This document shows, one piece after another, positions 51,304 to 59,947 of a stretch of DNA of 64,000 nucleotides. The notes under the pieces are model-generated. The model saw only the letters and a program-made list of their open reading frames with translations. It was not told the origin of the DNA and did no database searches. Source of the stretch: JAXMAR01 sp046350295 (GTDB lineage: Bacteria; Planctomycetota; Planctomycetia; Gemmatales; Gemmataceae); assembly GCA_046350295.1 (NCBI GenBank), contig JAXMAR010000043.1:1-64000 (forward strand), written 5' to 3'. Made by a program: the position numbers and the translations under genes. Each line of letters begins with the position of its first letter. The first letter of the stretch is position 1.

Positions 51304-52896
51304 TCAGGGCGTCTTGAGCGCTTTCGCGCGTTCGTCACCTTCGAGCAATCGGTATTCCACGGTGATTGGCGTATCCGGCAGCCAGTTGGCGCCGCGCATC
51401 ACGCCCTTCAATTCCAGTCGTCGCGGCAGGCCCGCCTTCACGTCAAAGGTGATCGAGCCGTTCCCTTCGAACTCGAAGAACGGCTGCCCTTCCACCATCT
51501 TGTGGGTCTGGAGGGTGTAGCGTTTGCTGATGGTGACCGTCTTCGCGTCGCCGCCGCTGACGCAGAAATGGCTGGTCTCGCGAGCGACATGTTCAGCGCC
51601 TTTGCGCCCGGCGGCCGCTCCGCCCGGCGGCGGTACCATCACGACACAGTCGTCCGCGGTTTGCCAGCTGTCGCCGTCGGCGAATCGGGCAGGGCGGCCA
51701 GCGCGCGAAGTTCGCCAGCACGGCCGCCAGCTCCGCCTCCTCTCCCCCTTCGCGAACATCGGCAAGGGGCCGCGACCACTTCGGGACCGGCTCGCCGAGC
51801 GGTTCTGCAGGAGCAGCCCCTCGCCCGCGTTTCCCTGGGCAATCAGGTTGCCGCGCAGGCGCGTCCAGGCGCTTCGCTCCGGCGCCGCCGTGTACGTGTT
51901 CACGCTGCTGACGGTTTCGACGAAATCGGGCAAGCTCGCCTCGATACGCACGGAATAGACGTATTTCTCCCCCTCCTCCCAGCCGGCAACCAGCTCCACG
52001 CCGACCGGGGCCTTGGGCGGCGGCGACGGCCGATCGGCGTCGCGCCCGGCGAGGTCCGTCTGATCCACCTCCGCCGCCGGATGACGCGCGAACGCGTAAT
52101 ACAGCGAGCCCCCCAGACCGAGGGCGAGCGTCACCACGGTCGCCGCCAGGACGAACGACATCTTGAGCTTGGCGAGAAAGAGCGCGCGGATGGTTGCGTC
52201 CGCCAACGCGACGGCGGCTGCCGAAGCCGGCGCGATAACCAGCGCGGGGGGCGCGGCATGCGCGCCCTCGGCCAGAAGCGTCGCGATCGCGGCCGCGCTG
52301 ACAGCCACGCCGCGCCGGGCAAGACGCCGGGCCAGGAGCGCTCGGCCGCGCGACAGCCGACCCGCAAGAGTCCCGATCGGGCAGTCCAGCTCGCGGGCCA
52401 CGTCCTTGAGCGGGCGGCCCTCCATCTCGCAGAGAACAAGCGCGGTCCGATACTTCTCCGGCAGCTCGCTCAAGGCTCGATCCAGCGCCTGGGTCGCGTC
52501 GGCGCCGGGCTCGGCCTTCGGCGCCGGCTCGGGCAAATGTTCCACTTGCCGTTCCATGTGCCCTCGCTTGGCCGCGACCGAGCGGGCCTTAAGGGCCGTG
52601 TTGTAAGCGACGCCGTGCAGCCAGGCGCCGACCCGGAAGCGCGGCCGGACCGAATCGGCCTTGCGCAGCAGCACGAGAAACGTCGCCTGAAAGCAGTCCT
52701 CGGCGTCCTGGTGGCTTGACAGGAGCCGGCGACACACGCCCCAGACCATCGCCCCATGCCGCCGCGCCAGCTCGGCAAAGGCGGCGTCGCTCCGCTCGCG
52801 CACGAAGGCGTCGAGCAGGGCGGCGTCCGTCGCCTGCTCCCCCGCCACGGCCTCGTACAGCCGCGCGATCACCTGTTGTGCCGGGGTCGAGGACAT
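51304..52896 (-). CDS. ECF sigma factor fused to a membrane helix and exported domain
   Basis: The 530-residue protein has region sigma-2 at about residues 30-105 (DAAFAELARRHGAMVWGVCR, SHQDAEDCFQATFLVLLRKA) and sigma-4 at about 135-190 (LSELPEKYRTALVLCEMEGR, IGTLAGRLSRGRALLARRL), close to the planctomycete ECF01-type group. A membrane helix (246-268, MSFVLAATVVTLALGLGGSL) then leads to an exported domain homologous to the next gene. The sigma part would be held at the membrane until released or signalled. At about 51670-51835 the sequence matches its homologue better in alternative frames, so a compensating frameshift pair may have altered about 50 residues. The start at ATG 52896 fits the family N-terminus. 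Confidence 0.8.
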   Translation of the reverse strand: MSSTPAQQVIARLYEAVAGEQATDAALLDAFVRERSDAAFAELARRHGAMVWGVCRRLLSSHQDAEDCFQATFLVLLRKADSVRPRFRVGAWLHGVAYNTALKARSVAAKRGHMERQVEHLPEPAPKAEPGADATQALDRALSELPEKYRTALVLCEMEGRPLKDVARELDCPIGTLAGRLSRGRALLARRLARRGVAVSAAAIATLLAEGAHAAPPALVIAPASAAAVALADATIRALFLAKLKMSFVLAATVVTLALGLGGSLYYAFARHPAAEVDQTDLAGRDADRPSPPPKAPVGVELVAGWEEGEKYVYSVRIEASLPDFVETVSSVNTYTAAPERSAWTRLRGNLIAQGNAGEGLLLQNRSASRSRSGRGPLPMFAKGERRRSWRPCWRTSRAGRPARFADGDSWQTADDCVVMVPPPGGAAAGRKGAEHVARETSHFCVSGGDAKTVTISKRYTLQTHKMVEGQPFFEFEGNGSITFDVKAGLPRRLELKGVMRGANWLPDTPITVEYRLLEGDERAKALKTP

Positions 52897-53050
52897 GGAT
52901 CAGTGCGCCTCCACTCGTGCCGATATCCTTCTTTTCCGGGGGCCGGGGCGAGTTATGCGCGATTTGGTTACTCGCGTAGGATTTTTTGCGCGGCGCAAAT
53001 AGAATCGGCTCCAGCCAAGAGAGTAACCAATCGCTTTGCTCGGGACACTA

Positions 53051-53384
53051 ATGAAATTCACCACCCTGATCCCACTGTATTTCAACAACGGGCGTAGAGT
53101 TCCGAAGAAGAAGATGGCTGAAATCATCAATGAGCTGACGCACAGATTTCAGGGGTGCTCAGAGGAAGGGCTCACCAAGGGCCAATGGGTGGACCCAAAG
53201 GACGCTCAACTCTATCGCGACCAAAGCCTCCGCATCTCCGTCGTCTGCGAGCGCCAGTCGCTATGGGCAGCCCAAGAGACAGTGGTTAGAATTGGGAAAG
53301 AGTTGGGCCAGCGTGCGATGTATTTTGAGGTCAGGGACTACGAGGGACTACGACGGAGTGCAGATTCTCGAAGTTCCCGAGTAA
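53051..53384 (+). pseudogene. Unknown gene A, frameshifted by a 10-bp tandem duplication
   Basis: ATG 53051 encodes MKFTTLIPLYFNNGRRVPKK, then MAEIINELTHRFQGCSEEGL and LRISVVCERQSLWAAQETVV. At 53334-53353 the ten bases GGGACTACGA are repeated exactly. Removing one copy restores VRDYDGVQILEVPE and a stop at 53382-53384, a 107-residue protein. With the duplication the frame runs on into gene B. The family is unknown to me. The fresh duplication means it was intact recently. Confidence 0.6.
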
Positions 53385-53398
53385 CGGAGGCCGCTCCC

Positions 53399-53623
53399 AT
53401 GGACAAGAAGAAAGCTCGACAAGCGCTTCGCCTGGCGAAGAAAATCGCAACAGAAGCAAAATCCTTCACGGACTTTCACAACGCCTTCTTCGGCATCGGC
53501 GGCAAATACGCGGAGCTTTTCCCCACCTTGGCCGAGCGCGACGAGTTCGTGAAGACACCCGAATATCGAGAGATTCTGCAAATGCGTGACGCCTTGCCCT
53601 GGCACGAGGCGCTGGCCACCTGA
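53399..53623 (+). CDS. Unknown small gene B (74 residues), partner of gene A
   Basis: ATG 53399 is preceded by CGGAGG eight bases upstream, and the stop of restored gene A lies 14 bases before it, so A and B form an operon. The helical product (MDKKKARQALRLAKKIATEA, KSFTDFHNAFFGIGGKYAEL, FVKTPEYREILQMRDALP) has no membrane segment. With the duplication in A, translation would give an A-B fusion of about 190 residues. Two small adjacent cytoplasmic genes of this type could be a toxin-antitoxin or effector-immunity pair, but nothing in the sequence proves that. Confidence 0.55.
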   Translation: MDKKKARQALRLAKKIATEAKSFTDFHNAFFGIGGKYAELFPTLAERDEFVKTPEYREILQMRDALPWHEALAT

Positions 53624-53880
53624 GCCGGGGTCAAGCGGCTTCTTTTTCATTCAAGGCCAGAAAAGCGTGTCAAGAAAAATCTTCTCGTTTTTTTCGAGAT
53701 CGCCAAACCCCGCCGCTCCGCCTCTCGTCTTTTTGATGTAACGCGGGCTGCGATCACATCAGCGGCCGGCGAAATGGGGGAAACGTCTTCCCCCGCTTTC
53801 ATTCCATCCTTCATCAACGGCGTGCGGCGGCACGGGGCGATGCGCCTCAACGGGCCGGGCCGCGCGCAAGGAGGTCCATC
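53624..53880. other. Gap after gene B with T-rich stretches
   Basis: No gene. A T7 run and a CTCG/CGAG hairpin around 53685-53700 could end the A-B transcript. The rest is the leader of the exported gene at 53881. Confidence 0.35.
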
Positions 53881-55182
53881 ATGAAGAGGGCGTTGCTTCT
53901 GTGTTTCCTGCTGGCGGGCGCTTCGGTCGTGCGCGGCGACGAGATTGGCGACCTGGTCAAGATCCTCCGCGACGGCCGACTGCCCGCCGCCACGCCCGCG
54001 GCCGACTGGTACCGTCCCATCGGCGTCGACGGCGTCGAGATTCGCGGCGTGTTACAAGCCGCGGGCATGCCAGAGCTGCGCCGCGATTTCCCGCCTCACT
54101 ACATGGCCTACCTGCTGACGGGCCTCGACGGCACGGTCATGATCGACGGCAAAATGGTCACCCTCGACTTCGGCGCCAACCCGGAACTGCGCCGCAAGGC
54201 GCGGGCGCTCCACGGTAAGCGTGTCCTCCTGCACGGCCGCATCGAATCGCGCCGCATACCGCTCGACGAGATGCGCGAGGCGCTGCGCCGCGTCGAGTAC
54301 ATCGTCGTCACCGACATCGAGGACGCCGGCGAGTACCTGCGCGAGACCACGGAGGTCGAGGTCATCGGCCATCTCGATCTCGATACCGGAACGGGTTTTG
54401 CCGGTCCCATCGTTCACATCGGTGGCCGGACGTTCGTCCTCGATCCGTATCACATGGGCGGCGTCGACATCGCGACTTTCCGCGGCAAGGTGGTCCGGCT
54501 GCGCGGCATCATCACGGGTTGGGAGCAGGCCAAGAAAGCGCTGCTGCCGGGCCATCCCTGCTTCCCCGGCGCTCCGGTGCTACAGCCGACGAGCATCGAT
54601 ACCGTCGATCACCCCTACATCAAGGAGGGGACGGGCGACCTCGAGATCGGCGGCTGGGTCTTCCAGGCGCGGCACATCCTCTTCGGCCGGGCCGCGACCG
54701 GCGTGACGGTCGCCGGGCGGACCTACTGGCTCGACTTCGGCGCCAGCGACGAGCGCTTCCACCTCGCCGGCAAGGCGATGGTGGTGCACAATTCCGTCCG
54801 CGTCCGGGGCCGCTTGCGCGGCAGCGACGGCGCCTTCGAAGTGACCGGCATCGAGGTGGTGTCGCATCCGGACCGCTATCGCGAAAGCCGGACGGTCGAG
54901 ATCAAGGGCTTCCTGCAGGAGCATCCCCGGCCCGACTGCGTTCCCGAGTTCCTTCCCGAACTGGCGATCTATCCCCCCTTCCGCACGCTGCAGATCAACG
55001 TCAACGGCAAGGCGTACGTGCTCTCCTTCCCCGCCGATCGCCTCCTGTATCGCCTGGCGTACGACAACCTCGGCTCGACCGTGGTTGTGCGTGGCCGGCT
55101 GTCGGGCGGCTCGATTGATGTCGTCGGCCTGGAGCCGACGGTCGACGTTCCGCGCCGAGATGCCCGCCCGCTGAGCGAGTAG
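53881..55182 (+). CDS. Exported protein with repeated OB-like beta domains
   Basis: A near-perfect ribosome site (AAGGAGG) precedes ATG 53881. The 433-residue product has a signal peptide (ALLLCFLLAGASVVRG). The mature part contains repeated beta modules in which a short hydrophobic core is followed by a barrel-like strand pattern (KMVTLDFGANPELRRKARAL with LHGKRVLLHGRIES; GRTFVLDPYHMGG with FRGKVVRLRGIITG; GRTYWLDFGASDERFHLAG with VRVRGRLRGSDGAF; a fourth ends VVVRGRLSGGSIDVVGL). The strand pattern suggests OB-fold-like domains that may bind protein or glycan. No enzyme motif is seen. Confidence 0.65.
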   Translation: MKRALLLCFLLAGASVVRGDEIGDLVKILRDGRLPAATPAADWYRPIGVDGVEIRGVLQAAGMPELRRDFPPHYMAYLLTGLDGTVMIDGKMVTLDFGANPELRRKARALHGKRVLLHGRIESRRIPLDEMREALRRVEYIVVTDIEDAGEYLRETTEVEVIGHLDLDTGTGFAGPIVHIGGRTFVLDPYHMGGVDIATFRGKVVRLRGIITGWEQAKKALLPGHPCFPGAPVLQPTSIDTVDHPYIKEGTGDLEIGGWVFQARHILFGRAATGVTVAGRTYWLDFGASDERFHLAGKAMVVHNSVRVRGRLRGSDGAFEVTGIEVVSHPDRYRESRTVEIKGFLQEHPRPDCVPEFLPELAIYPPFRTLQINVNGKAYVLSFPADRLLYRLAYDNLGSTVVVRGRLSGGSIDVVGLEPTVDVPRRDARPLSE

Positions 55183-55257
55183 GCTCCGGCGGTCACAATA
55201 GAGCCGGAAGCGTGAGCGGCGTCCCCAAGGACGGTCGCTCACGCAGCCGGCTCTGAC

Positions 55258-56391
55258 CTATTCCGCCACCGTCTCGAAACGATAGCGATCCCACTTGTCG
55301 CGCGGGCCGGGGAGGGCGAACCAGGGAGGCTTCATGTGGTGCGCCTTGGCCAGGGCCTGGATGGCGAGCGGATAATCCGGCCAGCGGTGCGTGACCTCCT
55401 CGTTCATGCGTTTCTTTTCGTCCTCGGTCAGTGCCGGCCACAGCTTGTTCTTGTAGAAGTCCTGCATTTCTCGGGAGAGGCCTTTTTCGTTGTAAGGCCA
55501 GAGTTCGTTCGGCAAGAGACCCTTTTCGCCGCCCCCCCGGTTCTCGGCGGCAAGCGCGACCGCCTTGCCGAACTGCGGCCACTTTCCCTCGGCGGCCTTG
55601 GCGAACTTCGGCGCCTTCTTGAACAACTTCTGCACGTTCGCCGGCAGCTCGCTCCAGCGCGTCGGCCCGCGCGGACCGGGCAGCGCGGGCGGATACTTGT
55701 CGGCGAGCTTGACGAGCAGGATCGGAAAGCGCGGCCACTCCCCCTGGGCCGTGATCAAGCGGTTCCATTCTTCCTCGGTAACGAAGCGTTTGAGGACCTC
55801 GTCGACATAGGTCTGGACATCGGGCTGTAGATCGGTCAGTCGCGCCGGCAGCGACGTCCCTTTTTGCAGCTCGCTCCAGAAGCGGGCCGCGACAACCCAT
55901 TCCCGCTTGGTCCTGAGCTCGTCCTTGCGTCGCTGCGCCAGGAACGCCGGTTGCGCTTTCGCGTCGAGCTTGGCGTATTGCTCGCGGAGCGCGCGCGGCT
56001 GGCGCTGAAGCCAATCCCGGTCCCGCAGTTCATGCAGGATGGCCAAACGCGTCTTGCGGTCGGGCGCCTCGGCGATGCGTTGCCGCTCCTTGGGATCGAG
56101 CGTTTCGAGCCATTCATCGTAGCGGCGCAGGATGTCGACGAGCCGGGTCTGACCGGCGGCGGACAGCCGGCGCAGCTCGTGATCGAGCTTGAGGAGCTGT
56201 TCCTGGCGCTCCTTGGCGAGCGCCTGGAACGCCTGGGCGTGGCGCCGCAGCTGGGCCAGGCGCTCGGGGTTGCGCTCCAGCTCCTCGAGCTTGCGGCGAT
56301 TGCGCTCGATCTCCTCCGCGCTCGGCTCCGGGACCAGGGCGAAGGCGAGGGAGCACGCGAACGTCGTGAGCGTCGCGATCACAGGAAGCAT
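55258..56391 (-). CDS. Exported helical hypothetical protein downstream of the sigma/anti-sigma pair
   Basis: ATG 56391 (MLPVIATLTTFACSLAFALV) starts with a signal peptide. The longer frame to 56463 adds an unlikely segment. The 377-residue body is highly charged and helical (SAEEIERNRRKLEELERNPE, RLAQLRRHAQAFQALAKERQ, LDPKERQRIAEAPDRKTRL), with a DUF3106-like flavour: repeated short Leu/Arg-rich segments ending in W-P turns (WPRFPILLVKLADKYPP, LPNELWPYNEKGL). It is the third gene in the order sigma factor, anti-sigma factor, this protein, so it is probably part of the same regulon. Its role is unknown. Confidence 0.7.
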   Translation of the reverse strand: MLPVIATLTTFACSLAFALVPEPSAEEIERNRRKLEELERNPERLAQLRRHAQAFQALAKERQEQLLKLDHELRRLSAAGQTRLVDILRRYDEWLETLDPKERQRIAEAPDRKTRLAILHELRDRDWLQRQPRALREQYAKLDAKAQPAFLAQRRKDELRTKREWVVAARFWSELQKGTSLPARLTDLQPDVQTYVDEVLKRFVTEEEWNRLITAQGEWPRFPILLVKLADKYPPALPGPRGPTRWSELPANVQKLFKKAPKFAKAAEGKWPQFGKAVALAAENRGGGEKGLLPNELWPYNEKGLSREMQDFYKNKLWPALTEDEKKRMNEEVTHRWPDYPLAIQALAKAHHMKPPWFALPGPRDKWDRYRFETVAE

Positions 56392-56517
56392 GCGCGAGCG
56401 AGGCACTGCCGGCGACCCTCTTTCGTGGAATGCAAAATGCAAAATGGAAAGCAGAATGAGCAATCGGTCTGACTTCTGACTTCTACATTTTGACTTCTGA
56501 CTTCGGCATTTTGACTT

Positions 56518-57036
56518 CTACCCTCCCACGTCCTCGCCGAACAGCATCGGATCATCGAGGGCGCGCAGGAAGTCGATGTCTTCAACATTCTGGTATTCGC
56601 GGAAGCGCTCGAACAGACGCAGGTGACGCACCAGCAGCTCTTCCGCGTCCCCCTTCGGTGGCGCCGGTCCCTTGCCCGCCGGCGGGGCCTTCCAGAGCAG
56701 CCGCGATCCCAGCCAACCCAGGGCAAAGACCGCGACCACCGCCGCCGCCCACAGGCCCGCGGCCATCCAGCGCCGGCCCGGCGTCGGCATCTTGCCCGTT
56801 TGCCGCGGCTGATGGAGCGAGAGACGCTCCATCGTCCGGTGGGTGAAGCTGCCGGATGGCTCGGGCCGCGGCAAATAATCGAGCAGGCCGTACACCTGCT
56901 TGAGCGAATCCAGCTCGGCGCGCACGGTCGCGTCCTGGCTGATGCGGGCTTCGAGCGCCTGCGTCGACGCCTCGTCCAGCTCGCCGTCCAGATAGGCGAC
57001 CAACTCGTCGCGATCCTCGTCGCTCATGCGGGACAT
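56518..57036 (-). CDS. Anti-sigma factor, membrane-anchored
   Basis: The 172-residue protein starts MSRMSDEDRDELVAYLDGEL, a zf-HC2-like anti-sigma N-terminus (LDGELDEASTQALEARISQD) that lacks the usual HxxxCxxC zinc site. One membrane helix follows (about 91-110, AAGLWAAAVVAVFALGWLGS), then a charged tail (LRLFERFREYQNVEDIDFLR) outside. The gene starts 54 bases after the sigma factor stop, the usual order for a sigma/anti-sigma pair. It should hold the ECF sigma factor at the membrane until a signal releases it. Confidence 0.75.
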   Translation of the reverse strand: MSRMSDEDRDELVAYLDGELDEASTQALEARISQDATVRAELDSLKQVYGLLDYLPRPEPSGSFTHRTMERLSLHQPRQTGKMPTPGRRWMAAGLWAAAVVAVFALGWLGSRLLWKAPPAGKGPAPPKGDAEELLVRHLRLFERFREYQNVEDIDFLRALDDPMLFGEDVGG

Positions 57037-57090
57037 CTTCGTTTCTCTCGTCCGACACTCCAGCGTCGATGCTCGCGCGTCGACGTATGG

Positions 57091-57744
57091 TCAATCCTCG
57101 GCGCGGCCGTTCATCGGCGCCGTGCCGTCCATGTAGATGTAGGCCTTGAGCGCCTCGCGCAGATTGTCGCGGGCCCGGCTCAGGAGGGACTTGACCCCCT
57201 TGGTCGTCAGCCCCATGACCTCGGCGATCTCGGCGTAGTTCATGTCCTCGAACTTGTTGAGCACGACCGCCATCCGCTGCCGCTCGTTCAGTCCGGCCAG
57301 CGCCTCCTGGACGATGCCGGCCAACTCCTCCTGCTGCATCCGCTGCACCGGCTGCGCCTCCTGGTCCAGGGCCAGCTGCTCGGCGGGTCGCGGACCGAGC
57401 GGGCCGGAATCGCGGACGTTGAGCGGCACGACCGGCTTGCGCTGGCGGTTGCGCAGCGTGTTGAGGGCCAGGTTGTTGGCGATCGTGAACAGCCAGGTGG
57501 AGAACTTCGCCCGTGGGTGGTACTTCTTGCGGCCCCGGTAGACGCGGAGAAAAACTTCTTGAGCGAGGTCCTCGGCCTCCTCGGCGCTCGAGACGAGGTG
57601 GTGCATGACCGTGACCAGCCGCTTATGATACAACTCGACCAGTTCCGCGAACGCACTCTGATCGTCGTCGCGGACCCGGAGCATCAGCCGGATGTCCGGA
57701 TCGCGCAGCGCGAGCTGGGTGCTGGATTCGCCGGTCAAGGACAC
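57091..57744 (-). CDS. ECF RNA polymerase sigma factor
   Basis: GTG 57744 (VSLTGESSTQLALRDPDIRL) gives 217 residues. Region 2 is DDQSAFAELVELYHKRLVTV followed by SSAEEAEDLAQEVFLRVYRG and KFSTWLFTIANNLALNTLRN. Region 4 is LAGLNERQRMAVVLNKFEDM, NYAEIAEVMGLTTKGVKSLL, SRARDNLREALKAY. This is a standard group-4 sigma factor without extra domains, paired with the anti-sigma gene downstream. A longer upstream frame (to 57978) overlaps the TPR gene and lacks a ribosome site. Confidence 0.85.
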   Translation of the reverse strand: MSLTGESSTQLALRDPDIRLMLRVRDDDQSAFAELVELYHKRLVTVMHHLVSSAEEAEDLAQEVFLRVYRGRKKYHPRAKFSTWLFTIANNLALNTLRNRQRKPVVPLNVRDSGPLGPRPAEQLALDQEAQPVQRMQQEELAGIVQEALAGLNERQRMAVVLNKFEDMNYAEIAEVMGLTTKGVKSLLSRARDNLREALKAYIYMDGTAPMNGRAED

Positions 57745-57880
57745 GGTCCGTCCGATCCGTGGAAGCGCTCCCCGTCTATCGATTGAACCCGGCGGCACAG
57801 GGAAGGGTATCGCCGCCGCCGCTATTTTAACGGGACGGCGGGGTTGGGCCGAAGGGATTTTTTGTTTGACTTGAGCAGAC

Positions 57881-58465
57881 TCATCCAACCAACTTCGCGA
57901 GGCGGCGGCCCAATTCGCCGATCTCGCTCTCGATGAACGCCGCCTTGCTGGAGCCGGCGATCTCTTGGAGGCGGGCACGGGCGTCCTTCACGGAATAGAT
58001 GCTCTTGACGCCGATGGCCCGAAATCCGAGGTAGCGCTGGATGGAACGCAACGCCTCTTCGTGCCGGCCGAGCCGGTGCAAGCAACCGGCCGCGGAATAA
58101 AGGCAGTCACCAAGTAAAGACCGCGCCCACGCTTCACCCTCGCCGCACTCGTCGTTAGCGATCGCCTTGACGCCTGTTTCAAAAAGTCTCTGATAGATCC
58201 GGAGAGCGGCGCGGTCGTCGTCCAGCATCTCCAAGGTCGCGGCTAGGTCCCAGGCGACCAGCGGGCAGTTCGGAGCGAGCTGGTGCGCCTGCTGCGTCAA
58301 TTCCAGCGCGTTCTTGTAGTCGTGCTCCTCATAGTAGGTTGTGCCCAAACGCGTGAGGAGCCAGTGACTCTCCGGCTCGCGCTTCAATTCCTCTTGAAGC
58401 AGGCGGCGCGCCTCGCGCCACTTTTCCTGATCGAACAGGCGATTGATCCGTTGCGAGAAGGTCAT
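57881..58465 (-). CDS. TPR-repeat protein, 194 residues
   Basis: The frame from ATG 58465 encodes about four TPR-like helical pairs (FDQEKWREARRLLQEELKRE, EEHDYKNALELTQQAHQLAP, LDDDRAALRIYQRLFETGVK, LGRHEEALRSIQRYLGFR) with no signal peptide or membrane helix. It is probably a cytoplasmic protein-binding scaffold. It lies two bases after a short duplicated fragment of the large TPR gene, so its 5' end may have been reshaped by that duplication. It is on the same strand as the sigma factor that follows. Confidence 0.7.
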   Translation of the reverse strand: MTFSQRINRLFDQEKWREARRLLQEELKREPESHWLLTRLGTTYYEEHDYKNALELTQQAHQLAPNCPLVAWDLAATLEMLDDDRAALRIYQRLFETGVKAIANDECGEGEAWARSLLGDCLYSAAGCLHRLGRHEEALRSIQRYLGFRAIGVKSIYSVKDARARLQEIAGSSKAAFIESEIGELGRRLAKLVG

Positions 58466-58467
58466 TG

Positions 58468-58581
58468 CTACTCGGACTCCGGCCGGCGTCTCTTGCGCCG
58501 GAAGTGGCCGCCGCGCCGCTTGTCGCCGTCATCCAGCCCCAGCGCCGTCGCCCGGCTCAGCGCCTCGCGCGCCGCCTTCAT
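58468..58581 (-). pseudogene. Duplicated C-terminal fragment of the large TPR gene
   Basis: The 37-codon frame MKAAREALSRATALGLDD plus a basic tail is a copy of the segment TKAAREALSRATALGLDD near the end of the 59948-64000 gene. The DNA at 58528-58578 matches 60014-60064 at 49 of 51 bases. It carries no independent gene and marks a local duplication. Confidence 0.6.
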
Positions 58582-58587
58582 GGGCGC

Positions 58588-59153
58588 TCACAGCACGAGC
58601 CGAGCGATGGACTCCCGCGCCAACAAGGAGTCCACCCACCCACGGTCCCAACTCCGGTACATCGCCACCTCCATGGAGTGGGGCTGATGGAAGTGGGCCA
58701 CCAATCCGTTCTGACGGAGAACCGGATACAGTCGCTCCTCTGCAAGCCGCTCCACTGTTAGGGTGCTGGGGACGGGGCGGGCCATCTGGTAGACAGTCAC
58801 TCCGTCGAACTGGTCGGCGACCTCCACGAACTCGGCCGTGCTTAGCAGAAGCTCGCACCACAGACTGCGGATCCGCACCCGCCTCGGGGTCTCTTCGCGA
58901 GCGATGGGGAGGTCCAACTCCCACCACTCCAGAACCCGATGGGGGGAGTGACCGACCACCCACACGAACGGGACCGACGGGTCCAAGAGATCGGCCGCCG
59001 TTGCCGTAGGACACGGCCCGAGCATGATGGTGTCGGAGCCGTCGCAGTTCGTGTGCCGTCCCCGCTCCACGCCTCGAAGCCCTCCGTCGCCGAACGCAAA
59101 AGCTCAGCAGCGGCGGCCGCGCCGAGAGCCGTGATGTCATGAGGAACCAGCAT
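58588..59153 (-). pseudogene. Unknown gene, probably one frameshift
   Basis: ATG 59153 begins a sensible N-terminus (MLVPHDITALGAAAAAELLR, SATEGFEAWSGDG). The conserved-looking rest (DGSDTIMLGPCPTATAADLL, FVWVVGHSPHRVLEWWELDL, GLVAHFHQPHSMEVAMYRSW) is in a different frame ending at 58588. One indel at about 59040-59060 would join them into a protein of about 188 residues. Alternatively the second frame begins at GTG 59070 and is a gene of its own (160 residues). I do not recognise the family. Confidence 0.5.
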
Positions 59154-59195
59154 CGCGGCCGCCGTCTGCTGAAGCGACTGGTTCGGCGGCGCCGT

Positions 59196-59639
59196 TTACT
59201 TCCAGGAACTTCGAACCTGAGCTACCTGTTGACTTATCGACGCGAATGATGCGGCCAGGAAATTCGACTCGCGGCGTTCCCAACGCTTCGCAACAAAGTT
59301 TGCGGGATAGACTAGCACGTCTCCTCGACCACGTAGGGCGATGACAGCTAAGTCTGTTCCATATTCATCACTCGCAATGACCCATTCAAACCCTGCCGAT
59401 TGAACAAGGAACTCACCAAAGGCAATCCCAACAGCGTTGATCGCTGCGTTGACAAGCTGGTTGTCCGTAATGTCTTGCGAAAGCCAAACCGCAAATGCGC
59501 GATCGAGCGCTTCTAACGTCAGCGGTTGCCCTGCGTCAGTGTCAGAATAGGCGTCCACGAACCTTGCGGCTCCGTCGACTTGGGATTGGACCCATTCCAC
59601 TTCCTGCGGAGACAGCGCGTCAATTTTTGGAGTCGTCAT
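59196..59639 (-). CDS. DUF3806-like protein
   Basis: ATG 59639 (MTTPKIDALSPQEVEWVQSQ) gives 147 residues. The pattern of a helical N-terminus (FVDAYSDTDAGQPLTLEALD), then AINAVGIAFGEFLVQSAGFE and WVIASDEYGTDLAVIALRGR, with YPANFVAKRWERRE at the end, is that of DUF3806 proteins. Such genes often lie among immunity or stress genes, but their function is unknown. It is more AT-rich than its neighbours. An upstream start at 59702 is possible. Confidence 0.6.
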   Translation of the reverse strand: MTTPKIDALSPQEVEWVQSQVDGAARFVDAYSDTDAGQPLTLEALDRAFAVWLSQDITDNQLVNAAINAVGIAFGEFLVQSAGFEWVIASDEYGTDLAVIALRGRGDVLVYPANFVAKRWERRESNFLAASFASISQQVAQVRSSWK

Positions 59640-59947
59640 CGTTTCACCAAGCTGCCGAACCATTGATTGAACGACTACGGGCTGGATTCTAACAGGCATC
59701 AAACGATGTGCAAGAAAAAGCCCGTTGTCCAGTCTGGGCTTGCGTCTTTGCTCCGCAAGTCGCGTTTGCGGACTGGACAGAATCGGGGCTGAAAAAGGCG
59801 CCGAAACGTGATTTCAGCTGTCTATCCTGCTTTTGGCCGGGGAAAGGCAGACAGGCCGTTGGCTATCGAGCCTGGCCGAGCCGGCTCGAGCAGCCTGCTG
59901 ACAGCACGAGTTCTGCACCGCGAGCGGCGGCGCTGCGACGAGGGTGA
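59640..59947. other. Gap before the large TPR gene's 3' end
   Basis: No supported gene. The 308 bases hold the DUF3806 promoter region and the 3' flank of the large TPR gene. No terminator-like hairpin with a T-run was recognised. Confidence 0.4.
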
